Below are positions 43,218 to 52,304 of a stretch of 64,000 bases of DNA, in pieces. The stretch's first letter is position 1; every line of letters starts with the position of its first letter. This DNA comes from Ardenticatenales bacterium (GTDB lineage: Bacteria; Chloroflexota; Anaerolineae; Ardenticatenales; Ardenticatenaceae), in contig JACKAZ010000005.1 of assembly GCA_020634795.1 (NCBI GenBank), positions 124,001-188,000 on the forward strand, written 5' to 3'. The position numbers and the translations under genes are program-made. A model generated the notes under the pieces. That model did no database searches. It was not told the DNA's origin and saw only the letters and a list, made by a program, of their open reading frames with translations.

Positions 43218-44513
43218 TCACCCGCTCTGTCGGGATGGTGTCGTGATCGGCTGGCCCCCCTCGACGACCAGGCGCCCCGCCTTGAAGAGACGGTCGACGC
43301 GGTTGACGCCGAAGTGATAGGGGATGCTTTCGATGTTGGGGACAGACCAGAGCACCAGGTCGGCCTGCTTGCCGACCTCGAGGCTGCCGACGCGCGACGC
43401 ACGCCCCAGCGAGCACGCCGCGTTGAAGGTGGCCGCGACCAGCGCTTCGGTGGGGGTCATGGCCATTTCGTTGCAGGCCAGCGCCATGATCATTGGCATG
43501 GATTCGGTGTAGCAACTGCCCGGGTTGAAGTCGGTGGCCAAGGCCACCGCTGCCCCCGCGTCGATCAGCGCCCGTGCATCGGCCTGCGGCCCCCCGCTGG
43601 CGAAGGCGACGCCCGGCACCAGTACGGCGATCGTGTCGCTGGCCGCCAGCAGCGGGATCTGTGCGGGGGGCAATCGCTCCAAATGATCGACGCTGGCCGC
43701 GCCCAGTTCCACGGCTAGGCGCGTCCCCTCGCCCGCACCCAGTTGGTTGGCGTGCAGCCGCAGCCCCAAGCCTGCCGCCCGTGCCGCCGTCAGGATACGG
43801 GCCGATTGTGCGCGGTCGAAGATCCCTTCGTCGCACCAGACATCGCAATAGTCCGCCAATCCTTCCGCGACGACGGCAGGCAACATTTTGTCGATGATCA
43901 GATCGACATAAGCCGCTGGGTCGTGGCGATATTCGACGGGAACGAGATGGGCGCCCAAAAAGGTGGAGACGATTTCGATCGGCTGTGCCGTGGCCAAGCG
44001 GCGTGCCACGCGCAACAGCTTCAGTTCATTGGCCACATCCAACCCGTAGCCCGACTTCGCCTCGACGGTGGTGGTGCCGTGGGCAAGCATCCGTTGCAGA
44101 TGGGGCAAGGTGGTGGCGATCAGCGCGTCTTCGCTGGCGGCCTGGGTCAACGATCGCGTCTGATTGATGCCACCCCCGGCGGCTAAGATCTCTTCGTAGC
44201 TGCCGCCCGCCACGCGGATCGCATATTCCTGTTCGCGGGTTCCGGCAAAGACGAGATGGGTATGCGGATCGACGAAACCGGGTGTCACCGCGCCCCCCTG
44301 TGCATCGACCATCGGAGTTTGCGCGGCAAGAACAAGGTCGCGCCGCACCGATTTTTCGCGGCCCAGCGCAACGATTTGGCCGTTGGCGATGGCAAGGGCG
44401 CCGCCCGCGATGCGAGCCGCGTTGCGCAGTGCGGGGCCGCGCCGGGGGCCGTTGCCGGGGCCCGCGACGGTGGCAAGGTCGCCGATGTTGTGAATGAAGA
44501 GATCGATGGCCAT
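43218..44513 (-). CDS. hutI: Imidazolonepropionase
   Basis: HutI opens the imidazolone ring to formiminoglutamate in histidine breakdown. The 431-residue amidohydrolase shows the metal motif DPHTHLVFAG (H-x-H), HANQLGAGEG, DHLERLP, and the Asp/substrate region ATDFNPGSCYTESMP that is typical of HutI. The start MAIDLFIHN at 44513 is chosen from fold position; an upstream extension overlaps the DsrE-like gene. hutH, hutU and hutG are not in the window. Confidence 0.93.
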   Translation of the reverse strand: MAIDLFIHNIGDLATVAGPGNGPRRGPALRNAARIAGGALAIANGQIVALGREKSVRRDLVLAAQTPMVDAQGGAVTPGFVDPHTHLVFAGTREQEYAIRVAGGSYEEILAAGGGINQTRSLTQAASEDALIATTLPHLQRMLAHGTTTVEAKSGYGLDVANELKLLRVARRLATAQPIEIVSTFLGAHLVPVEYRHDPAAYVDLIIDKMLPAVVAEGLADYCDVWCDEGIFDRAQSARILTAARAAGLGLRLHANQLGAGEGTRLAVELGAASVDHLERLPPAQIPLLAASDTIAVLVPGVAFASGGPQADARALIDAGAAVALATDFNPGSCYTESMPMIMALACNEMAMTPTEALVAATFNAACSLGRASRVGSLEVGKQADLVLWSVPNIESIPYHFGVNRVDRLFKAGRLVVEGGQPITTPSRQSG

Positions 44514-44521
44514 GCTACGGC

Positions 44522-44887
44522 CTAGAGCGTAATGATGTGGTCGGGCATATTGCCCGCCAGCGCCGCGTAGAGATCGGGAAAGCAGCCGACCTGCGTCCCT
44601 CGGACCGTGCCCATCGGCTCGCATTCGCCCGGCGCACCCTTCGCCAACCCCCGTTCGATGGCACACTGATCACACATCATCAGTAGGATATTCTGTTCGC
44701 GCGCCACCTTCGCCAGCCGCTCCCCGATGGGGTCGCCTGCCCGCAACACGTAATTGTTATCATCGAAGAACATCATCCCTACGACCTCTACCCCGTGTCG
44801 TCCTTCCTCCAACTGTGGCAAGATCATCTTGCCTAACTTGTAACTGGCCGTGTGCCCACTGGTGGTAAAAATATAGGCGACTCGCAT
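44522..44887 (-). CDS. DsrE-like family protein
   Basis: The 121-residue protein has a DsrE/F-type alpha/beta start (RVAYIFTTSGHTASYKLGKM) and four cysteines: MMCDQCAIERGL, GECEPMG and QVGCFPDLY. The last resembles the reactive-cysteine position of DsrE-type sulfur carriers. Function is not established; sulfur transfer is an inference. It ends eight bases before hutI, so the two are likely co-transcribed. Confidence 0.78.
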   Translation of the reverse strand: MRVAYIFTTSGHTASYKLGKMILPQLEEGRHGVEVVGMMFFDDNNYVLRAGDPIGERLAKVAREQNILLMMCDQCAIERGLAKGAPGECEPMGTVRGTQVGCFPDLYAALAGNMPDHIITL

Positions 44888-44967
44888 TCTGGTTCGTGAT
44901 CCTTTCGGTTGTTGGGGTGGGTTCGGTGAGTTTCAAACGGCTGGACGACGGCTGTGAGGCGGGTGAT

Positions 44968-45726
44968 CTAGGGACGTAGATCGAAGTGAATGGCGGTGGG
45001 AAGATGGCTGACCGCCGTCATCGTACGGGCATCCAAGGGGATGAGGAGCAGGGGGCCAAAGGCGCCGTGCAGGTCACGAGCGAGTGCCTCCATGGTCGCT
45101 TTGTCCTTGGGGGTCGCGAAGTCGACGCCAAGCGTCAGGGCGGGCTGGCCGCCTTGCACCAAACCAAAAAGGTAGGCTTGGCGCAGCTCGTCCTGCTGGC
45201 TCAACCAGCCTTGCAGGGTCGTCAACTCGCGATAGCTGAGCAGGCGTGTTGGTGGCACGAGCCGCATCGGGTTGGCGGCCTGCTGGGGGTTGGGGGGTGG
45301 CTGCGTCAGCGCCCGCAGCCCATCGGGGGGCAGCAAGGCCCGCAACTCGCTTTTGGGATTGACGATCACCGCAGCGTTGGCCCGTAAAGCCATCTGGGCG
45401 TACTGCGGGAAGGGTACGAGCAAAAAGGGCTGTTCTTCGCCAAAACTTGCGACCAACTCGGCTTCGCTGGTGAAAAGTGGGAAGAACAGCTTGCCATCAT
45501 TGCCACGTATCACTTTGATATTCACGGTTGGACTGGTTTCGGAGGCGAAAAGATCGCCCCGTTGCACCCCTTCGGCCAGCGACTCTATCGGAAAGAGAAG
45601 TACGGCGTCGCGCAGCACTTGGGTGAAATGTTGTTGCGCGGCGGGCGATTGGGTGGGCAGTTGGCGCATCGCCGCTTCGACTTCGCGCCGCCGATGTTCG
45701 GCCTGCCAGTAGTCGTTAAAGGACAC
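44968..45726 (-). CDS. SseB-domain protein
   Basis: The 252-residue protein carries an SseB N-terminal domain (about 40-130: KLFFPLFTSEAELVASFG, FLLVPFPQYAQMAL, AAVIVNPKSEL) and an SseB C-terminal-like domain (about 165-250, with QAYLFGLVQGG). SseB was named for enhanced serine sensitivity in E. coli; molecular function is unclear. No signal peptide. It stands 80 bases upstream of the DsrE-like gene on the same strand. Confidence 0.83.
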   Translation of the reverse strand: MSFNDYWQAEHRRREVEAAMRQLPTQSPAAQQHFTQVLRDAVLLFPIESLAEGVQRGDLFASETSPTVNIKVIRGNDGKLFFPLFTSEAELVASFGEEQPFLLVPFPQYAQMALRANAAVIVNPKSELRALLPPDGLRALTQPPPNPQQAANPMRLVPPTRLLSYRELTTLQGWLSQQDELRQAYLFGLVQGGQPALTLGVDFATPKDKATMEALARDLHGAFGPLLLIPLDARTMTAVSHLPTAIHFDLRP

Positions 45727-45928
45727 GGATTACCTCTTTGAATGATCGGAACGAGGCCAAAGTGAGCGTCGGACGCACGCAGCAAAGCTCGCTTGACAGA
45801 TAGCGTGTGAACGGTTGGCACCGAAAGATAATGCGCAGCTCTGTGAAACTGCCGCAGCGCTTCGTCGTTGATGGTCGCGGCTCGGCCCATTGGGTACGGC
45901 CGCAGAGTGGTTGGATTTTTCTTAACAA

Positions 45929-45957
45929 TTGGACTTTTTCGCAGTTCTGCCTATAGT
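45929..45957 (+). promoter_or_regulatory. Sigma70-type promoter for the C39-like peptidase
   Basis: TTGGAC (45929-45934), 17-base spacer and TATAGT (45952-45957). Expected start near 45964, leader about 58 bases that includes the palindrome at 45982-46003. Confidence 0.68.
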
Positions 45958-45981
45958 GTAGCCTTGACTTTCCGAAAACGG

Positions 45982-46003
45982 GATTATCGCGAGTGCGATA
46001 ATC
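45982..46003 (+). promoter_or_regulatory. 9-4-9 palindrome in the peptidase leader
   Basis: GATTATCGC-GAGT-GCGATAATC is a perfect inverted repeat ending 18 bases before the ATG. It can fold in the message close to the ribosome binding site or serve as an operator. Confidence 0.7.
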
Positions 46004-46021
46004 TGATTGTTAGGGACATCG

Positions 46022-47425
46022 ATGCAAACAGCTTACAGCCGCCGACGCGCGGGCCGAACGCCCCGCTACAAACGCCCCCAACCGCAAGAACAAGCCCTCA
46101 CCATCTCCCCCTTTATGATATGGTTAGCGGCCGGTTTGGCGTTATTCGTTCTCTCTAGCTCGCTCTTCTACCTGTCGTGGAACCGAATGCCGGAGCGCAT
46201 TCAGTATATGCCACGGGTCATCGAGAGCCGCTTGTTTCCGACGCGGCCCCACGACGCCTATGTCGCGGCCCCGACGACGAACGCCTCGCCGGAAGAGGCG
46301 CTGCAACAGCTCTCGCTGGAGGGACTGGCAGCCGCCGACGCTGTGCCCACCGCGCCCGCCCAGTCAGATCAGAGCGTTGCCGCCGCGCCCAGCGGTGGCA
46401 GCAGCGAGGTCGCCGCTACGGATAAAAGCGCGGCGGTGGAGGTCACCGTCGATGCCGCGCCCCATGCCCAGGAGCAAGCCGCGCCCGTCGCGGCGTTCCT
46501 GCCCGCGGCCCCGGCGGCGACGCTGCAAGGGGTCCGCCACGAGGCACAAGGGTGGAACAATTGCGGCCCAACGACATTGGCCATGAACCTCTCTTATTAT
46601 GGCCGCACGGAGACGCAACGGCAGACCGCGCCGTTCCTGAAGCCCGATCCCGATGACAAAAACGTCAGCCCCCATGAAATGGTCGCCTATGCCCAAAGCA
46701 TCGGCTATGGCGGACAGGTGGTGGTGGGGGGCGACTTGGCATTGCTCCGTACCTTGGTCACCAACGGTATCCCCGTCATGGTTGAAACGTGGTACATCCC
46801 CGAGCCTAACGACGAGATGGGCCACTATCTGCTGTTGACCGGCTACAACGGCGAGCAATTCACCTTCCAAGATTCCTACAAAGGGCCGAACGTTCAAAAA
46901 GATTCGGCCCACTTCGATGAACTGTGGAAAGTGTTCAATCGTACCGCGATTGTGGTTTGGCCGCCCGAGAAAGGCGAGCTGATCGCCGCCATCTTGGGTG
47001 ATCGCGCCGACGAGCAGACGATGTATCAGAAGGCGCTGCAAGTGGCCCACGACGAGGTCAACGCCAACCCCCAAGACAAATTCGCATGGTTCAATCTTGG
47101 CACCAACTTGGAAGCGCTGGGCCAAGCGCAGGATGCTGCCCATGCCTATGACATCGCCCGCTCGTTGCAATTGCCGTGGCGCATGTTGTGGTATCAGTTC
47201 GGCCCCTATGCGACCTACTACGATGTCGGCAACTATGACGAAGTGATCAACTTGGCCAACGCCACGCTGACGGGTGGCGGTAATTTGGAAGAGAGTTACT
47301 TCTGGCGGGGCAAGGCGCTGGCGGCGCTGGGGCGCAACGACGAGGCGCGGAGGGACTTTCAACAGGCCGTCAAGCTGAACGCAAACTATACCGAGGCCCA
47401 ACAGGCATTGGCGGCGCTGAACTAG
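46022..47425 (+). CDS. Membrane-anchored C39-like cysteine peptidase with TPR repeats
   Basis: The 467-residue protein has one N-terminal membrane helix (31-53), an Ala/Pro-rich linker (about 80-168) and a papain-like C39_2 domain: the catalytic Cys 181 in NCGPTTLAMNL, His in MGHYLLLTGY and Asp in QDSYKGP. TPR-like repeats follow (about 340-467: FAWFNLGTNLEALG, YFWRGKALAALG). The catalytic domain should face outward. No ABC exporter is fused, unlike bacteriocin-processing C39 transporters, so a cell-wall or surface-protein substrate is more likely. A terminator follows. Confidence 0.88.
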   Translation: MQTAYSRRRAGRTPRYKRPQPQEQALTISPFMIWLAAGLALFVLSSSLFYLSWNRMPERIQYMPRVIESRLFPTRPHDAYVAAPTTNASPEEALQQLSLEGLAAADAVPTAPAQSDQSVAAAPSGGSSEVAATDKSAAVEVTVDAAPHAQEQAAPVAAFLPAAPAATLQGVRHEAQGWNNCGPTTLAMNLSYYGRTETQRQTAPFLKPDPDDKNVSPHEMVAYAQSIGYGGQVVVGGDLALLRTLVTNGIPVMVETWYIPEPNDEMGHYLLLTGYNGEQFTFQDSYKGPNVQKDSAHFDELWKVFNRTAIVVWPPEKGELIAAILGDRADEQTMYQKALQVAHDEVNANPQDKFAWFNLGTNLEALGQAQDAAHAYDIARSLQLPWRMLWYQFGPYATYYDVGNYDEVINLANATLTGGGNLEESYFWRGKALAALGRNDEARRDFQQAVKLNANYTEAQQALAALN

Positions 47426-47459
47426 CGCCTTTCTTGCCAACCCCCTCGCTCTGCACCCA

Positions 47460-47503
47460 ACGCGAGGCGTGTGCGCATTATGCGCATTCACGCCTCGCGT
47501 TTT
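47460..47503 (+). terminator. Intrinsic terminator after the C39-like peptidase
   Basis: A perfect 12-pair stem (47460-47471 with 47489-47500) is followed by TTTT. Its loop contains a second inverted repeat (TGCGCAT/ATGCGCA). Confidence 0.85.
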
Positions 47504-47515
47504 CACGGAAGGCCC

Positions 47516-49063
47516 ATGTCTCGCAACTCATTTCTGGCCCGCGCGGCGCTAATCGTCATGGTGGGCTTCTTGCTCGCCAAAGTCACTGCCATCGGTCGCC
47601 AGCTCATCATCGCATCCGCCTTTGGCGCAACGGCCTCGATGGATGCCTACTTCGCCGCCTTTACCGCCCCCGACCTGATTTTCATGCTGATCTCGGGCGG
47701 GGCGCTCTCCGCCGCCTTCATCCCCGTATTTTCTGAATATCTGAACCGAAACGCTGACCGCGACGAGGCGTGGCGGATGGCGTCCAATGTGTTGACGGTC
47801 AGCTTCATCCTCTCGTTGATCGCCGCCACCCTGGCCGCGCTCTTCGCCCCCGCGATCATCCGCACGGTGGTTGCGCCGCAATTCACCGCCGAGCAGCAGC
47901 AGCTCACCGTCGCGTTGATGCGGCTCATCTTGGTCTCGACCGTCATCTTTAGCTTGAGCGGCTTAGTGACGGGCGTCTTGCATACACTCCAACATTTCTT
48001 GCTGCCAGCCTTTGCGCCAGTCGTCTACAACCTCGGCATCATCATCGGGGCGCTCGCCGTGGCCCCACTGATGCCGGAAGGTCAGCGCGTCTACGGTCTG
48101 GCGATTGGCTCGATCATCGGGGCGCTCTTCCACCTTAGCATCCAGTTACCCGCGCTGATCAAACATCGCGCACGGCTGCGCCCCATCTTCGATTTGGGCG
48201 ACGAGGGGCTACGCCAAGTCGTGGTGCTGATGGCGCCCCGGGCCGCCGCGCTGGCGCTGATCTACTCCAAGTTCATCATGCGCACCAACTTCGCCTCGCG
48301 CTTGCCCGAAGGACAGCTCAGCGCCCTCGACTATGCGTGGGATCTGATGCAGCTCCCCGAGACGATCTTTGGCACGGCCATCGCGTTGGCCGTTTTTCCC
48401 ACGATGGCCGAGCTTTGGTCCCAGCAGAATCGCGCCCAATTGGCCAAGACCTTCAACGACACGTTGCGCAGCATTCTGACCTTGACCGTGCCTGCGGCGG
48501 TCGGGATGTGGCTGCTCAGTTTGCCCGTGGTACGTGCCTTCTATGAACGGGGCGCGTTCGGCTACGAAAGCAGTCTCAGCACCGCCTACGCCCTCTCCTT
48601 CTTCGCCTTTGGCATCGTGGGCCACAGTTTGCTCGAAGTGGTGGCGCGGCTCTACTATGCGCAGAAGGACATGCTTCGTCCCCTCTATGCGGCGGCGGCG
48701 ATGCTGATCGTGACTATCGGCCTTGCGTGGTGGTTGCTCGGCGACTACGGCATCGGCGGCATCGCGCTGGCTGACACGGTGGGCGTCTTTGTCGAAGTGC
48801 TGATCCTGCTCTGGTGGCTGCGTCACCGGCTGCCCGAAGCGCAAGATGGCAGCCTGCTGATGGCAGTCGCCAAGGTCGTCGTGGCGGCCTTCGTGATGGG
48901 CGTGGCGCTCTACGGCTGGCTCATCCTGATGGACGGGCGCAACCTCTATCTCGTCGCAGGGGGGGGCATCCTCGTCGGCGCGGCGGTCTATGGGGTGGTG
49001 GCGCTGATGCTGGGGATCGAAGAGATCAAACGTGCGCCCAGACTGCTGCTGCGGCGCGGCTAG
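47516..49063 (+). CDS. murJ: Lipid II flippase MurJ
   Basis: MurJ moves lipid II across the membrane for peptidoglycan synthesis. The 515-residue protein has about 14 membrane segments and the MVF-family signature near the start (AKVTAIGRQLIIASAFGATA, then MDAYFAAFTAPDLIF) and mid-protein RTNFASRLPEGQLSALDYA. ATG 47516 has GGAAGG upstream. It stands between the C39-like peptidase and plsX. Confidence 0.93.
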   Translation: MSRNSFLARAALIVMVGFLLAKVTAIGRQLIIASAFGATASMDAYFAAFTAPDLIFMLISGGALSAAFIPVFSEYLNRNADRDEAWRMASNVLTVSFILSLIAATLAALFAPAIIRTVVAPQFTAEQQQLTVALMRLILVSTVIFSLSGLVTGVLHTLQHFLLPAFAPVVYNLGIIIGALAVAPLMPEGQRVYGLAIGSIIGALFHLSIQLPALIKHRARLRPIFDLGDEGLRQVVVLMAPRAAALALIYSKFIMRTNFASRLPEGQLSALDYAWDLMQLPETIFGTAIALAVFPTMAELWSQQNRAQLAKTFNDTLRSILTLTVPAAVGMWLLSLPVVRAFYERGAFGYESSLSTAYALSFFAFGIVGHSLLEVVARLYYAQKDMLRPLYAAAAMLIVTIGLAWWLLGDYGIGGIALADTVGVFVEVLILLWWLRHRLPEAQDGSLLMAVAKVVVAAFVMGVALYGWLILMDGRNLYLVAGGGILVGAAVYGVVALMLGIEEIKRAPRLLLRRG

Positions 49064-49193
49064 GGCGCAACTCTCTCCCCGCTGGCGGGTTTTAGAACCG
49101 TTGAAGCGTTCGAGCAAATGAATGCCCATACCGCATCAGAGCCAGATCCGTCCGATCTAAATACGAACTACTCACCCACTGAAGGACAACCCT

Positions 49194-50195
49194 ATGCGAA
49201 TTGCACTCGATGTGATGGGCGGCGATCATGCGCCGCAGTCGCCGTTGGATGGCGCGATCGAAGCGGTCCGTGCCATGCCAGAAATCGAGGTCGTGCTGGT
49301 GGGGCCGGAAGCGCTGATTAGGGAAGAGTTGGCCAAACGCGCCGATGCCCCCGCCTTTGACATCGTTCATGCCAGTGAAGTGATCGGCATGGACGAACAT
49401 CCCGCTCAGGCGGTGCGCAGCAAGAAAGATGCCACGATGGTGGTCGGCATGAAGCTGCTCAAAGACGGCAAAGCGGATGCCTTTGTCTCGGCGGGCAACA
49501 CCGGCGGTATGTTGGCGGCGGGCATCTTCAACGTCGGGCGGATTCGGGGTGTCAAGCGGCCCGCTCTGGGCAGCCGCTTGCCGACGCGCCATCCCATGTT
49601 TTTGCTCGACTTGGGGGCCAATGCGGATGTGCGGCCCGATTATCTGCAACAGTTCGCGCTGATGGGATCGCTCTACGCCGAGCGGGTACTGGGCGTCCGC
49701 AACCCCCGTGTCGGCTTGCTTTCCAATGGGGAAGAAGAGGGCAAGGGCAACGAAACGGTGCAAGAAGCCTTCGGCCTGATCCAGCAACTGCCGATCAACT
49801 TTGGCGGCAATGCGGAGGGGCGCGACATTTGGAACGGCCGCTTCAATGTGATCGTGACCGATGGCTTTACGGGCAACATTGTGTTGAAGAGTGCCGAAGG
49901 TATGGGCCGGATGATACGCGACATGTTGAAAGAAACCTTCAAGAGCGACCCGCTCTCTATGTTGTCCGGGGCGCTTTTCATGCCTTTTGGTTACAAGAAG
50001 ATCAAGAAGATGATGGACCCCGACGAGATTGGGGCTGCACCGCTGCTCGGCTTGAACGGCGCGGTGCTGGTGGCGCACGGTTCCTCCTCGCCCTACGCCA
50101 TCCACAATGCAATTCGGACGGCGAGCGAGGTGGTAAAGAGCAATTTCATCGGGATGGTCGAAGAGGCGTTGGCGGCAACGAAAGAGAACGAATAG
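49194..50195 (+). CDS. plsX: Phosphate acyltransferase PlsX
   Basis: PlsX turns acyl-ACP into acyl-phosphate for phospholipid synthesis. The 333-residue protein begins IALDVMGGDHAPQSPLDGA, the diagnostic start, and has VSAGNTGGMLAAG and VTDGFTGNIVLKSAEG. AAGGA precedes the ATG. First gene of a run with fabF. Confidence 0.96.
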   Translation: MRIALDVMGGDHAPQSPLDGAIEAVRAMPEIEVVLVGPEALIREELAKRADAPAFDIVHASEVIGMDEHPAQAVRSKKDATMVVGMKLLKDGKADAFVSAGNTGGMLAAGIFNVGRIRGVKRPALGSRLPTRHPMFLLDLGANADVRPDYLQQFALMGSLYAERVLGVRNPRVGLLSNGEEEGKGNETVQEAFGLIQQLPINFGGNAEGRDIWNGRFNVIVTDGFTGNIVLKSAEGMGRMIRDMLKETFKSDPLSMLSGALFMPFGYKKIKKMMDPDEIGAAPLLGLNGAVLVAHGSSSPYAIHNAIRTASEVVKSNFIGMVEEALAATKENE

Positions 50196-50217
50196 CCACG
50201 GGGCGGCAGGAGTAAAT

Positions 50218-51510
50218 ATGACGATCCATAGTAATGGTCACCATCCATCACCCAACGGACGGGTTCGCGTGGTCATCACCGGGCGGGGGGTGATTTCGCC
50301 GATAGGGAATGATGTCCACAGCTTTTGGGACAACCTGATCCACAAACGGAGCGGGGTAGAACGGGTCACGCTCTTCGATCCCTCTCCCTTCCCCACCCAG
50401 ATTGCGGCCGAAGTGAAGGCGTGGGATCCCACCCCGTGGATTGATTTCAAAGAGGCGCGCCGGATGGCCCGCTGCTCCCAATTTGGCATTGCGGCGGCGA
50501 CGCAAGCGCTGGATGATGCGGGGCTGCTTGACCACGACCTGGACGAAGAGGTGGCAATTTTCTTGGGAACCGGCATTGGGGGCTGGGAGCGCGGCTACGA
50601 CGGCATGATGGCGCTCCATCTGAACGACCGCGGCTGGAAGGCGATCTCACCCTTTGACCTGCCCGCTGCGCTGCCCAACATCCCCGCCTTCCACATCGCC
50701 CACGCCTTCGGCATCCACGGCCATCTGAGCACCCACACGTCGGCCTGCGCCACGGGCACCGGGGCCATCGTTGAGGCTGCGGAGCTGATCCGACGGGGCT
50801 GGGCCCATACGGTGATCAGTGGCGCGACCGAAGCCGCGATCACCGATGTGGCCTTTGGCGGCTACTCGAAGATGCGGGGGATGAGTACCCGTAACGGCGA
50901 TCCGCACGCCGCGATCCGGCCGTTCGATCGTGGTCGGGACGGCTTTTTGATGGGAGAAGGGGCCGCAATCTTCATCTTGGAAGAGCTGTCACACGCGCAG
51001 GCACGCGGCGCGACGATTTATGGCGAAGTGATGTCGGGGGCCAGTACCAGCGACGCTTACCACATTGCCCAGCCCAACCCTGACGGTTTGGGGGCGCAGC
51101 GGGCAATGCAGTTAGCCGCGAAACATAGCGGTATCGCGCTCGACCAGATCGGCTACATCAACCCTCACGGCCCCGGCACACCGCTCGGCGACGAGATCGA
51201 AGTGGCGGCGATGAAGGCGGTCTTCGGCGAGCATATCTACAACATTCCGATCTCCAGCACCAAGAGCATGGTGGGTCACGCCATGGGATCGGCGGGCGCG
51301 TTGGAAGCGCTGGCCACCCTCCGCACCTTGGAAACGCAAACGGTCCACCCCACCCTCAACTGTGACGATCCCGACGAGGGATTCGATCTCGATTTTGTGC
51401 CGGAAACGCGGCCCGCCGACGTTCGCTATGCCATGTCGAACAACTTTGGCTTGGGCGGTCAGAACGCCAGCTTGATTTTGCGTCGTTGGGAGATGGAGGT
51501 GGCCGCGTGA
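50218..51510 (+). CDS. fabF: Beta-ketoacyl-ACP synthase II
   Basis: FabF condenses malonyl-ACP with acyl-ACP in fatty-acid elongation. The 430-residue thiolase-fold protein has the nucleophile Cys 177 in TSACATGTGA, the first active-site His in NPHGPGTPLGD and the second in KSMVGHAMGSAGALEAL, so the Cys-His-His triad is complete. The usual NAHGTSTPLGD is changed at three positions beside the first His. AGGAG precedes the ATG. It overlaps the next gene by four bases. Confidence 0.94.
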   Translation: MTIHSNGHHPSPNGRVRVVITGRGVISPIGNDVHSFWDNLIHKRSGVERVTLFDPSPFPTQIAAEVKAWDPTPWIDFKEARRMARCSQFGIAAATQALDDAGLLDHDLDEEVAIFLGTGIGGWERGYDGMMALHLNDRGWKAISPFDLPAALPNIPAFHIAHAFGIHGHLSTHTSACATGTGAIVEAAELIRRGWAHTVISGATEAAITDVAFGGYSKMRGMSTRNGDPHAAIRPFDRGRDGFLMGEGAAIFILEELSHAQARGATIYGEVMSGASTSDAYHIAQPNPDGLGAQRAMQLAAKHSGIALDQIGYINPHGPGTPLGDEIEVAAMKAVFGEHIYNIPISSTKSMVGHAMGSAGALEALATLRTLETQTVHPTLNCDDPDEGFDLDFVPETRPADVRYAMSNNFGLGGQNASLILRRWEMEVAA

Positions 51511-52304
51511 GCCGACGACGCAGCGGGCGAAGACGGGGCAGCGCAAGCCAGAGCCGTAGCCCGCTCAATGTATACACCAATCACCAGAAGATCAAGCGCT
51601 ACCAGTCGATCGGCATGAGGCTGGCGTTGGCGGGCGTGGTACTGCTCATCATTTCCGCCGTTTTGCTTTTCGCCGTTCAAAACGAAATGTTGGCATGGAT
51701 TCCCCTGATGCTGGGGGTGCTGGTCTCCGGCGCGGGAACCTACTTCATCAACCGCTGGGGGCGCGAACCGCTGCCCGAAAAAAGGTTGCCCGACGCCCTC
51801 TCCTTCCTTGGTTCGTGGGGCGTTTTACTCAATCATTACGGCCCTGTGCCGCACCTGCTGCTCACCAAACGCGGGTTGACGATTCTGCACAGCAAGCAGT
51901 ACGAAGGGGAAGTTCGGTACGATCCCAAGAAGTCGCGCTGGGGCAGTAAGTTTTCGCTGCGACGCTTCTATGGACAAGGGATGACGGCGGAGACCGTCGG
52001 CAACCCGACCCAGGAGGCGGAGCAGTTGGAGGCCAAGGTGCGTGCATGGCTGGTCGACAAAGTGGGCGCCGATGCGCCAGCGCGTATTCCGGTCGAGACG
52101 ATCCTGCTCTTCATGCCGCCAAAAACAACCTTCGCCTTTGACGAGGCGCCGATACCCGTGGCCACCCCGGAGACGATAGCGGACAGAGTGAAGGAACTCT
52201 ACGCCAAACATAGCAACCTGCCCCGCGACCTTTACAGCGAGCTGCGGGCGGCTTTGGAGGCGGAGGTTCCCGCGAGCGATCATGTGGACCAAGCAGCCGA
52301 ATAG
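51507..52304 (+). CDS. Membrane protein with NERD-like region
   Basis: The 265-residue protein has an Arg/Ser-rich N-terminus, two hydrophobic segments (about 38-60 and 64-82), and a cytosolic domain. It contains LLLTKRGLTILHSKQYEGEV, a Trp, and VGNPTQEAEQLEAKVRAWL, a layout recalling NERD nuclease-related domains. The usual NERD acidic/Lys pair is not clearly kept, so nuclease activity is doubtful. The GTG at 51507 overlaps the fabF stop and has GGAGG upstream. Confidence 0.65.
   Translation: MSRRRSGRRRGSASQSRSPLNVYTNHQKIKRYQSIGMRLALAGVVLLIISAVLLFAVQNEMLAWIPLMLGVLVSGAGTYFINRWGREPLPEKRLPDALSFLGSWGVLLNHYGPVPHLLLTKRGLTILHSKQYEGEVRYDPKKSRWGSKFSLRRFYGQGMTAETVGNPTQEAEQLEAKVRAWLVDKVGADAPARIPVETILLFMPPKTTFAFDEAPIPVATPETIADRVKELYAKHSNLPRDLYSELRAALEAEVPASDHVDQAAE

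Noticed and set aside
44514..44666. 51-residue N-terminal extension of imidazolonepropionase
   Set aside because: It lies over the DsrE-like gene in another frame and has no conserved character.
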